From contig CAJIZI010000001.1 of NCBI GenBank assembly GCA_905181885.1, positions 186,001 through 250,000 of the forward strand: a DNA stretch of 64,000 nt, written 5' to 3'. This document shows positions 51,832-59,050 of this stretch, piece by piece. This stretch comes from an uncultured Gammaproteobacteria bacterium (GTDB lineage: Bacteria > Pseudomonadota > Gammaproteobacteria > Nitrosococcales > Methylophagaceae). The notes beneath the pieces are model-generated. The model worked only from the letters and a program-made list of their open reading frames with translations. It searched no databases and was not told the origin of the DNA. A program made the position numbers and the translations under genes. How positions within the stretch are numbered: position 1 is the first letter of the stretch; each line of letters opens with the position of its first letter.

Positions 51832-52325
51832 CAGATATCACCCCCAGTATCAACTCTCACATCACGCTTAGTCAGATATAGCTTACCACCCGCTCGAACA
51901 ACAGCTATCACCTGAGACTTTCCTTTGATCAGCTTAATCCTGGTTTTCAATGGTAATAATACATCGGGACTAAAATCCATACTCATTACTAATGGGAAAG
52001 GGTTGTTATCAACTAAAATTGCAAACCGCTCAATATTTTCAAGTTCACTATTGATTTCTACTGAAACCGACCCACCATTCGCTATGCGTTTGGCTGGTTT
52101 TCCAACGGAAAAATTTAACTTTTCACTTGAACTAATATTAGCTTTTCCTAGTAAGGCCAGTAAAACATCTTCCACTGTTTCCGCATTAAAAGCTTTAGTT
52201 GGCCAATGCGCCAGCACACGCTGAGGTAATAATAAACCACTCGTCGCCACCATAGCTATGGTCGATGCTGAAAGTGATTTTTTAATTAATATTCGTCGCT
52301 TTATATCAATCGTTATTTTAGTCAT
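51831..52325 (-). CDS. soxY: SoxY-like sulfur carrier lacking the carrier cysteine
   Basis: Homologue of SoxY, normally the thiol carrier of the Sox complex. The 164-aa protein begins with a Tat-like signal (KRRILIKKSLSAS then a hydrophobic stretch), and the core ends GGKLYLTKRDVRV like SoxY. Normal SoxY finishes GGCGG, whose Cys binds the substrate. Here the end is TGGDI and the whole protein has no cysteine, checked from the nucleotides at the 3' end. It sits between a bepA-like gene (4-nt overlap) and soxZ (coupled). The function is inferred to differ from thiosulfate oxidation. Confidence 0.85.
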   Translation of the reverse strand: MTKITIDIKRRILIKKSLSASTIAMVATSGLLLPQRVLAHWPTKAFNAETVEDVLLALLGKANISSSEKLNFSVGKPAKRIANGGSVSVEINSELENIERFAILVDNNPFPLVMSMDFSPDVLLPLKTRIKLIKGKSQVIAVVRAGGKLYLTKRDVRVDTGGDI

Positions 52326-53785
52326 AACTCTTCCAATTGAAGTAATGTTGCTTCTACATCTTGGAGCCTTGCATTAAATTTAGCCAATTGATATTGACTG
52401 CCTTTTGAAGCTTTTACAGCCAACTTTAATTGACTGACTGACTGTTTTATTCTACCCGCACTATAATAATATTCTGCTAACCAACCATGAGCATCGCTAA
52501 TGTTACCCATATCACCAGAGCTCTGCGCTAATAGCTTATAAATTTGAGACGACTTATTCCCGATCTCTAACTGCCTCAATAATAATTTCCCACCTTGGGC
52601 AGGGAAATCAGACTGCAAAAGTGCCACCACCTGCTTTATTGTTAAAGCTTCATTATTAGGAAATATTTTTTGGTTAGCTTGATAGATATTTAAAGCCTTC
52701 GACACATGACCTCTTGCTATTTCTATATCTGCCATTGCTAACTGATAAGACAGCCTTTCTTCATCCAATACAATTAACTTTTTAAGCTCAGCCATTGCTT
52801 GTCTGTAATCACCCATGGCTGACATCACGAGAGTAAGACCATAGCTCACTGCTTTAATATTTCGGTAGTTACCATCCTCTATCGCAGTCTGGTAATACTG
52901 CTTAAGTTCTGCAAGATTTGTTGTTGACAGAACTCGTAACTTCTCGCGCATCAGATAAAACTGTAAATTATCTCTCCGTTGTGTTTTAAGCCGGTAAGTC
53001 GCTGCTCTACCTCGTGCTTCAGCGATTCGCGATGTTGTCACTGGATGGGTACGCAAAAATTCAGGCACTGCGTTCCCTTTATTAAACCGACTCGACTCCA
53101 GCAGTCGTTCAAAAAAAGTTGGCATTGCCTGGGCATCAAATCCAGACTTGACCAAATTTAACATGCCTAAATTATCAGCTTCAGCTTCATGGGCACGTGT
53201 ATGATCAATTCTCGCTTGGACACCACTAGCTTGCAACACTGTCATTGCTGCAATACCAGCTTGTGGATCAGCAGCTGCAAGTAATAGTGTAGCTATCATT
53301 GCGGCAGCTTTTGGCAAACTGGATTGATTGTTTTTCTCAAAACTACGTATTAGATGTCTTTGGGTCACATGAGAAATTTCATGTGCCAACACTGAAGCCA
53401 ACTCATCTTCTGTCTGGCTAGTCAATAACAAGCCAGTATTAACCCCAATAAACCCACCTGGTGCAGCAAATGCATTAACTCCCCGGTTGGCTACCATGAA
53501 AAATTTGAATGGCAAGCTAGGACGGTTGCTATACATTACTAAACGTTGGCCCAACTTATTCAAATAACTATTTACTTCAGCGTCATCCACTAAATTTACA
53601 GATTGCTGCAAACGCCAAAAATAAGCTTGTCCAATACGATATTCTTGTTGCGGTGAAATTAGAGTCCCCGCACTATCACCAATCTCTGGTAAATCTATAT
53701 CAACAGGGTTTCCATATGAAATCCGCCCTAAAAATAGGGACACAAATATCATAAGAATGTATGTTTTCATAGTGAGTCTAGTCAT
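52322..53785 (-). CDS. bepA: M48 metalloprotease with TPR repeats (BepA/YfgC-like)
   Basis: Periplasmic zinc protease that helps assemble or degrade outer-membrane proteins such as LptD. The protein has 487 aa, with an N-terminal signal (TYILMIFVSLFLGRISYG). The M48 catalytic motif HEISH is in LASVLAHEISHVTQRHLIRS, with the third ligand in ADNLGM, and C-terminal TPR-like helices run to the end. An internal ATG at 53770 (MKTYILMIF) is an alternative start. The soxY gene overlaps its stop by 4 nt, an unusual partner for BepA. Confidence 0.9.
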   Translation of the reverse strand: MTRLTMKTYILMIFVSLFLGRISYGNPVDIDLPEIGDSAGTLISPQQEYRIGQAYFWRLQQSVNLVDDAEVNSYLNKLGQRLVMYSNRPSLPFKFFMVANRGVNAFAAPGGFIGVNTGLLLTSQTEDELASVLAHEISHVTQRHLIRSFEKNNQSSLPKAAAMIATLLLAAADPQAGIAAMTVLQASGVQARIDHTRAHEAEADNLGMLNLVKSGFDAQAMPTFFERLLESSRFNKGNAVPEFLRTHPVTTSRIAEARGRAATYRLKTQRRDNLQFYLMREKLRVLSTTNLAELKQYYQTAIEDGNYRNIKAVSYGLTLVMSAMGDYRQAMAELKKLIVLDEERLSYQLAMADIEIARGHVSKALNIYQANQKIFPNNEALTIKQVVALLQSDFPAQGGKLLLRQLEIGNKSSQIYKLLAQSSGDMGNISDAHGWLAEYYYSAGRIKQSVSQLKLAVKASKGSQYQLAKFNARLQDVEATLLQLEEL

Positions 53786-54000
53786 TCGATTTCATCACAG
53801 AGTTTCTTCAAAGGCAGCCTTCTCATTCTAACAACAAGTTAACTCTTTAATGATGAAAGATCATCCTACAATTCGTTTACTTGAATATTGCGAAGCCTCA
53901 ATATCGCTAATCACATTGAAAACTACTTAAATGAGCATCTTAATTAGAATTGATGAGCGATACACAATGTATGTAAATAGACAACTATTAGGAATAATCA

Positions 54001-54029
54001 TTGCATACGCTAATGATAATGATTATCAT
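54001..54029 (+). promoter_or_regulatory. Candidate promoter of the Fur-box operon
   Basis: TTGCAT (54001-54006), 17-bp spacer, TATCAT (54024-54029). The -10 overlaps the Fur palindrome, so Fur binding would block RNA polymerase. The 53786-54010 stretch upstream shows no gene. Confidence 0.5.
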
Positions 54030-54031
54030 TA
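54011..54031. promoter_or_regulatory. Perfect Fur box (19-bp core palindrome)
   Basis: AATGATAAT-G-ATTATCATT (54012-54030) is a perfect 9-1-9 inverted repeat, extended by one T/A pair on each side. It closely matches the E. coli Fur consensus, and Fur with Fe2+ would repress the operon below. It is 72 nt before the first start codon. Confidence 0.93.
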
Positions 54032-54102
54032 CGATACTGAGAAGGTTCATTAATACTTCCTCATCACTAACAACCTAAAAGTTAGCATTAAAGGAAAAGA
54101 CT

Positions 54103-54366
54103 ATGAGTGGAAAAATGGGGAATAGATGGAAGCTCCTGGCTGAACACGAACAATGGCTTGTCGAATATGGGACTGATTCTAATATTGTTCGTGTGAACCT
54201 CGGTAACACAACCATGCATCTAAAACGTGATGAATATCAGATATTATGGGGTGTTCTAACCCAAGGCTTAGATGAATTAGAGCGTCTGGAAGATGATCCC
54301 TCCCGTTTGATGGAGCCAAATTTATCAACTGATCTTCAAGCAACTCGACTCAAAACCCGTCATTAA
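54103..54366 (+). CDS. Small unknown protein, first gene of the Fur-box operon
   Basis: An 87-aa soluble protein that I do not recognise. It is rich in charged residues, with TMHLKRDEYQILWGVL and an acidic LDELERLEDDPS tail, and no signal peptide, membrane segment or cysteine. The ATG follows AAAGGAAAAGACT, a good ribosome binding site. It is coupled by position to the S4 paralogue (31-nt gap). Its iron-regulated position is the only functional clue; HemP-like small proteins do not match its sequence. Confidence 0.72.
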   Translation: MSGKMGNRWKLLAEHEQWLVEYGTDSNIVRVNLGNTTMHLKRDEYQILWGVLTQGLDELERLEDDPSRLMEPNLSTDLQATRLKTRH

Positions 54367-54397
54367 AAATATATTAAATACTTAAGAGGATAAAAGT

Positions 54398-55015
54398 ATG
54401 TCAATCAAGATTGGTGCACGTCTAAAAATAATGCGTGCACTTGGTATAGATTTACCAGGCTTATCACGTAAAAGCATAACAAACCGTCCAAATCCACCCG
54501 GCCAGCACGGTCCTAATAGTGGTCGACGTAGAAAGTCTGAATATGGCCTTGCGTTAATGGAAAAGCAAAAGTTACGGTTTAACTATGGCGTAAGTGAACG
54601 TCAATTACGTACGATGATGGTACGTGCTCGCCGTAAAGATGGACCGTCTGGCGAAATCTTACTACAGATGCTGGAATGCAGACTCGACAATGTTGTCTTT
54701 CGTGCTGGATGGGCACCAACTATTCCAGCTGCACGGCAACTTGTAAGCCATTGCCATATATTGCTAAATGGTAAACGCGCAAACATTGCTTCAATTCGTT
54801 TGAAACCAGGAGATGAAGTGAGTGTGCGTAACCGTTCTCGAGCTATGTCAATGGTGGTGAACACATCCATGGTACCTTCCTTAGAAAGACCAGAATGGTT
54901 AAACTATGATGAGACAAAATTTACAGCAAAGATAACAAGGTTACCAGAAGCTGATGAGGTTCCCTTTCCGATAGAAATTCATTTGGTTGTAGAGCTATAC
55001 GCGAAAAGCATGTAA
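54398..55015 (+). CDS. Divergent ribosomal protein S4 paralogue
   Basis: A 205-aa homologue of 30S protein S4. The alignment runs from GARLKIMRALGIDL through PGQHG, YGLALMEKQKLRFNYGVSERQLR, LLQMLECRLDNVVFRAGWAPT and ARQLVSHCHILLNGKRANIAS to EIHLVVELYAKSM. In place of the zinc-type Cys positions near residues 9 and 32 there is no Cys; only two cysteines occur, in the core. It is not in an alpha-operon context but in an operon behind a Fur box, so it probably replaces or supplements the main S4 under iron starvation (inference). The normal rpsD is not in the window. Confidence 0.9.
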   Translation: MSIKIGARLKIMRALGIDLPGLSRKSITNRPNPPGQHGPNSGRRRKSEYGLALMEKQKLRFNYGVSERQLRTMMVRARRKDGPSGEILLQMLECRLDNVVFRAGWAPTIPAARQLVSHCHILLNGKRANIASIRLKPGDEVSVRNRSRAMSMVVNTSMVPSLERPEWLNYDETKFTAKITRLPEADEVPFPIEIHLVVELYAKSM

Positions 55016-55075
55016 ATAGAAGAAAATATTTTTATCAAAACTAAATTCAATCTTTAACATCAGGAGATTTATACA

Positions 55076-55510
55076 ATGAAGGAATTAAATTCGAAATTAG
55101 TCTGTAGCATTTTAAATGAAATAATGGAATATGAATTATCAGGAGTTGTGAGGTATACCCACTCAGCTTTGATGGTGAGTGGTCCAGGCCGGATTCCAAT
55201 AGTTGCATTCCTTAAAGAGCAAGCGTATGAATCACTAAAACATGCAGAGCAGGCTGGAGAGCTAATTGTTGGGCTAGATGGCCACCCGAGCCAAAAGACA
55301 GCACAAGTTAAAGAAACTAATAGACATTCTATTAAGGACATTTTAGAAGAAAGTTTGAATCACGAATTACATGCCTTAGGTTTATATAAAAAACTTTTAG
55401 AAAATGTTACCGATAGATCTATCTATTTAGAGGAATATTCACGCGGGTTGATTGGGCAAGAGGAGCAGCACTCGTTAGAACTTAAAGCGATGTTAAAAGA
55501 TTTCGGATAA
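55076..55510 (+). CDS. Ferritin-like/bacterioferritin-like four-helix protein
   Basis: A 144-aa all-helical protein of the ferritin-like superfamily. Metal-ligand-type residues are visible: E15/E18 in LNEIMEYE, E52 and H56 in YESLKHAEQ, E92 and E97 in EESLNHELHA, and E129-x-x-H132 in GQEEQHSLEL. GGHPS-type text (LDGHPSQ) marks this subgroup. The ExxxH spacing differs from classic bacterioferritin ExxH, so the metal-site geometry is not certain. No heme-binding Met is obvious. Its place behind a Fur box is odd for an iron store, which is usually induced by iron. Confidence 0.86.
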   Translation: MKELNSKLVCSILNEIMEYELSGVVRYTHSALMVSGPGRIPIVAFLKEQAYESLKHAEQAGELIVGLDGHPSQKTAQVKETNRHSIKDILEESLNHELHALGLYKKLLENVTDRSIYLEEYSRGLIGQEEQHSLELKAMLKDFG

Positions 55511-55604
55511 CAGTAGTTAGCCCTAAAAAAGACTATTGAATAACCAGCGTGTTAGTTAACAATAGAATTGAGCCAAATATCGCCTAACGGTGCTCATCAT
55601 TGAA

Positions 55605-55633
55605 CTATGCTGCATTATCGCAGCATAGCTTTT
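55605..55633 (+). terminator. Terminator of the Fur-box operon
   Basis: CTATGCTGC-ATTATC-GCAGCATAG is a perfect 9-bp stem with a 6-nt loop, followed by CTTTT. It is about 95 nt after the ferritin-like stop. Confidence 0.65.
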
Positions 55634-55661
55634 ACTTCGTTACTTTGTGTAGAGTCACTAA

Positions 55662-55895
55662 GGTGCCAATAGCTGTCATACGTTTAACTACGCATTCGAG
55701 GAGGCCCTGCCAAAAATAAGGCGCGATATTACCCATGAAACGTTGATGATTAATATCGCCCGCAGAGCAGTCCTCGACACCAAAGGGGAAACATTTTATG
55801 TGCAAAACATCGATCAAAAAGTTGTAGCCATACTAGCAGGAATTGGCAAGGACCATCTGCCGCTAGAGAGGATTAAATATGCACTTCAAGAATAG
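55662..55895 (+). pseudogene. Short open-frame remnant with faint similarity to RND/HlyD-type periplasmic adaptor
   Basis: This stretch (78 codons from just after an in-frame TAA at 55659-55661 to a TAG at 55893-55895) reads ALPKIRRDITHETLMI and RRAVLDTKGETFYVQN, ending IKYALQE. The RAVLD-GE-FYVQ pattern recalls the C-terminal beta-barrel of efflux adaptors but is too short to be functional. It could be a small gene from the ATG at 55746 (49 aa). A decayed gene is my preferred reading. Confidence 0.3.
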
Positions 55896-56100
55896 CGATC
55901 TCATCAAACTTGATTTTGATGAGAGTTCTGTCCACGAGAATTTTTCTGCTTGGAAAGTTAGTAACAAAGGTAAGGTTCTGCAAGCATTAACTAAAAGACT
56001 GTCTACCGTATTTGGCAAGAAAAAAATGCAATACCCAAGCGCTATTAATTACGTTCTGCAAAAACTAATGGTGTCAAACACCATTCTTTTATATCTGTAG
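55879..56100 (+). CDS. Short unknown open reading frame beside tRNA-Arg
   Basis: A 73-aa frame beginning MHFKNSDLIKLDFDES and ending VSNTILLYL. I do not recognise it. It overlaps the end of the preceding remnant by 17 nt and stops 18 nt before the tRNA 3' end. The bases before its ATG, AGAGAGGATTAAAT, include a plausible ribosome binding site, but there is no other coding support. It may be a remnant of a larger element. Confidence 0.3.
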   Translation: MHFKNSDLIKLDFDESSVHENFSAWKVSNKGKVLQALTKRLSTVFGKKKMQYPSAINYVLQKLMVSNTILLYL

Positions 56101-56117
56101 TCGAAATAATCCTAGAA

Positions 56118-56194
56118 TGGTGCCCCCGGCGCGATTCGAACGCACGACCTTCCCCTTAGGAGGGGGACGCTCTATCCAGCTGAGCTACGGGGGC
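56118..56194 (-). tRNA. tRNA-Arg (anticodon CCT)
   Basis: Minus strand, 77 nt including the encoded CCA. The acceptor stem GCCCCCG pairs with CGGGGGC; D-arm GCTC/GAGC; anticodon stem TCCCC/GGGGA enclosing loop CTCCTAA with anticodon CCT reading AGG; T-arm GTGCG-TTCGAAT-CGCGC. All stems pair. E. coli's argW has this anticodon and is a known integration site. The stretch between it and hemH (56195-56459) holds no gene I can support. Confidence 0.97.
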
Positions 56195-56459
56195 TTGACC
56201 AGCAAGTATATCAGGGTGATAGTGAAGCTTCGAGCAAGATAATCTATTAGTTGATAGTTGAATGGAAAAGCATGAGGAACTACTCACAAGCGCTCTGAAA
56301 TGAGATTTAGAAAAGCTGGTCAAAAAGCAACTCTCGGTGCACAAACTAGTAACTCTCTCTGCAGTAAATTATCGTCAATTCTGGGAAAAATACAGACCAT
56401 CAACTATACTAGTCTACTGTACCTTTATCACTTCCCATTCACCTTAGACGAGATAACTA

Positions 56460-57473
56460 ATGAATCACCGTGCGGTATTACTTGCGAACCTGGGTTCGCC
56501 TGACCAACCAGATACACCATCGGTCCGTAGGTACCTTGACCAATTTTTGATGGATCCTTATGTTATCCAGCTACCATGGCCATTGCGTCGCTTAATTGTC
56601 AGCTTACTAGTTTTACCCAAGCGTCCTAAAGAGTCTGCAAAGGCATATCAAAGTGTCTGGTTAGATGAAGGTTCTCCGCTCGTTGTTTTTTCTGAACAAT
56701 TGAAAACAGCATTACAAACTGAAGTTAAAATGCCAGTTGGGATTGCCATGCGTTATGGTTCTCCCGATATTGAGACTGAACTACTCAAACTCGCCAGCCA
56801 AGATGGTATCAATGAAATATTATTTATTCCTCTCTATCCACACTTTGCAGAGAGCACAATTACCACGTCGGTAGAACAAGCTAAAGCCGTTATAACAAAG
56901 CATCAGCTGTCAGTTAAGCTCAATGTCGTTTCACCTTTTTACCAACAAGATGATTATATATCGGCACTAGTTGAGAGTGCGCGATCGTATTTAACTCAAC
57001 CATTTGACCACCTCGTTTTTAGTTATCACGGTTTACCTGAGTCACATATTACTAAACTTGATACATCCGGCAGTCATTGCCTAAAAAATGGTGAGTGTTG
57101 CCAGGTAGTCAACCCCGCGCACGACACTTGCTATCGCCATCAAATCATGATGACTACAGAGCGCTTTGTGGAAAAAGCAGGATTATTGGAAACTCAATAC
57201 TCTGTTGCATTTCAATCGAGACTTGGCAGAGCTAAATGGCTAGATCCTAATACAGAAGACAGACTAAAAGAACTAGCGGCAGCCGGAGCAAAAAATATTC
57301 TCGTAATTTGCCCAGCATTTGTTACAGACTGCTTAGAAACTCTTGAAGAAATCGCCATTAGAGGACAAGAAGTCTTCGAAGAAGCGGGTGGCGAAAAATT
57401 AACACTTATTCCTTGCCTAAACCAGCACCCAAAATGGGTAGAAACATTAGCCGCTTGGTGTGTAAACAAATAG
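56460..57473 (+). CDS. hemH: Ferrochelatase
   Basis: Inserts Fe2+ into protoporphyrin IX to make heme. The 337-aa protein starts at ATG 56460 with HRAVLLANLGSPDQPDTPSVRRYL. The catalytic His is in FSYHGLPESH, and the acidic metal-site segment is in TDCLETLEEI; FIPLYPHFAESTITT is also conserved. No heme gene is directly adjacent. It lies close to the Fur-box operon but is separated from it by the tRNA, and no Fur box precedes it. Confidence 0.96.
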   Translation: MNHRAVLLANLGSPDQPDTPSVRRYLDQFLMDPYVIQLPWPLRRLIVSLLVLPKRPKESAKAYQSVWLDEGSPLVVFSEQLKTALQTEVKMPVGIAMRYGSPDIETELLKLASQDGINEILFIPLYPHFAESTITTSVEQAKAVITKHQLSVKLNVVSPFYQQDDYISALVESARSYLTQPFDHLVFSYHGLPESHITKLDTSGSHCLKNGECCQVVNPAHDTCYRHQIMMTTERFVEKAGLLETQYSVAFQSRLGRAKWLDPNTEDRLKELAAAGAKNILVICPAFVTDCLETLEEIAIRGQEVFEEAGGEKLTLIPCLNQHPKWVETLAAWCVNK

Positions 57474-57676
57474 TTTGTTAGTCTCCCCACCAATATTCAG
57501 TTAACAGGTTAATTATTGTATTTTTCTGCGAGTCGGTAGTTTTTTACTCTGTATGCAGAGGTGTAAAAATAATCATTTAAAAAAGTGTGTCAAGCCTTTC
57601 AATACAGATGATTGTCATCCTATTGTTAAAAGCATACTCTATTATCTTAACCTTTTATCTTGGAAATCAACAAAAG

Positions 57677-58738
57677 ATGGCATCACAATTTAAGCAACAA
57701 ATTAAAGATCTTGCTGAAGATACCCTTGATAGCTTGACAAACCCAGTCAACCGTCAAAGAAACTTAATACGTGCTGCTGGGCTATTAGCTGTTCTAGCTA
57801 TTCTTTTCTTATTTACCATGTTCTGGTGGGATAATACGCCTGATAAGTTTAGTCCTGTTGGAAATGCCAAAAAGTTCGCAATGGAACGCCAACAAAAAAT
57901 TGTCACTGGCTACACCTCTACCGCGACATTAATTACCTTAGTTAATTCACTCCTAGATAAACCTGGTGGCTATTTAAGTAATGATTTAATGCCACCCTCG
58001 ATATGGATGGATAATGTACCCAATTGGGAGTTTGGTGTCCTTGTACAAATCCGAGACTTTTCGAGAGCACTCCGTAATGATCTTAGTCGTTCACAGTCGC
58101 AGTCTTTGGAAGATAATGATCTTACTATTGCGGAACCTCAATTTAATTTCAATTCCGATTCCTGGATCCTTCCATCGACAGAGGGAGAGTATAGGTTAGG
58201 AAAAAAAGCATTAGAGTCTTATCTCTCCAGACTTAGTGATAGCAATGAAAAGAATGCGCAATTTTATGCTAGGGCTGATAACTTAGCAGCGTGGTTAGCC
58301 ATTGTCGAAAAACGTCTAGGCAGCCTTTCTCAACGTCTAAGCGCTAGTGTCGGACAAGTCAGGATCAATACCGACCTGACCGGTGATAATGCTTCACAAC
58401 AATCGACACTCTCACCGGCAGAAATAGTAACAAAAACTCCATGGGCCGAAATAGATGATATTTTTTATGAAACTCGAGGTTCTGCTTGGGCATTAATTCA
58501 TCTATTAAAAGCTGCAGAGCACGATTTTTCAGATGTACTTAAAGACAAAAATGCATTGCTCAGTTTGCGCCAAATTATCCGTGAATTAGAAGCCACACAA
58601 GAAACAATCTGGAGCCCTATGATCTCAAATGGAAGCGGTTTTGGCTTCCTGGCTAACCATTCATTGGTAATGGCGTCCTATATCTCTCGCGCGAATGCTG
58701 CTATTATCGACTTGCGGAGTTTGCTTAGCCGAGGATAG
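57677..58738 (+). CDS. DUF2333 family membrane protein
   Basis: A gammaproteobacterial protein of unknown role. From the ATG at 57677 (MASQFKQQIKDLAEDTL) it has 353 aa. One membrane helix follows (GLLAVLAILFLFTMFWW, about residues 34-50), then a long soluble, probably periplasmic domain with WILPSTEGEYRLGKKALESY and the C-terminal FGFLANHSLVMASYISRANAA. A GTG at 57587 could start a longer 383-aa form with an extra hydrophobic stretch, which seems less likely. No function is proposed. Confidence 0.8.
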   Translation: MASQFKQQIKDLAEDTLDSLTNPVNRQRNLIRAAGLLAVLAILFLFTMFWWDNTPDKFSPVGNAKKFAMERQQKIVTGYTSTATLITLVNSLLDKPGGYLSNDLMPPSIWMDNVPNWEFGVLVQIRDFSRALRNDLSRSQSQSLEDNDLTIAEPQFNFNSDSWILPSTEGEYRLGKKALESYLSRLSDSNEKNAQFYARADNLAAWLAIVEKRLGSLSQRLSASVGQVRINTDLTGDNASQQSTLSPAEIVTKTPWAEIDDIFYETRGSAWALIHLLKAAEHDFSDVLKDKNALLSLRQIIRELEATQETIWSPMISNGSGFGFLANHSLVMASYISRANAAIIDLRSLLSRG

Positions 58739-58796
58739 TTTACTAAAACTTGCATTATTATCAACTTAACACATTAAAATATAAGGAAAATTAATT

Positions 58797-58943
58797 ATGA
58801 ACAAGCTAACACTTGCTGTACTTTTGGCTTCAACGTTAATCATTTCAGCTTGTGGCGGAGCCGGAGACGCCGTAGGTACCAGCGCTCAGGTTCACTCAGT
58901 CACAGAAGCTTATCATGCAAAAATGGAAGAAGCGGGCCACTAG
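58797..58943 (+). CDS. Tiny (48-aa) predicted lipoprotein
   Basis: Starts with ATG after AAGGAAAATTAATT, a good ribosome binding site. MNKLTLAVLLASTLIISAC is a textbook lipoprotein signal, with the lipobox ISAC putting the mature N-terminus at Cys 19. The mature chain is only 30 residues and ends KMEEAGH. It lies 58 nt after the DUF2333 gene, is followed by a bidirectional terminator, and has no recognisable domain. It belongs to the entericidin-like size class, but the sequence does not match that family. Confidence 0.75.
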   Translation: MNKLTLAVLLASTLIISACGGAGDAVGTSAQVHSVTEAYHAKMEEAGH

Positions 58944-59002
58944 CCCACTGTTTAGCTTATTGTAAAAATAACAAGCTAAATCATCACATTTTAAATGATG
59001 AT

Positions 59003-59038
59003 AAAAAAGCCGATGCAATAGTTTGTATCGGCTTTTTT
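59003..59038. terminator. Bidirectional intrinsic terminator
   Basis: A(6)GCCGAT-(12-nt loop)-ATCGGCT(6): six GC-rich stem pairs (59009-59014 with 59027-59032) flanked by A- and T-runs, so it works on both strands. It separates the lipoprotein gene from convergent tupA. A smaller hairpin (TCATCA/TGATGA) precedes it. Confidence 0.88.
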
Positions 59039-59050
59039 ATATACTAAAGC

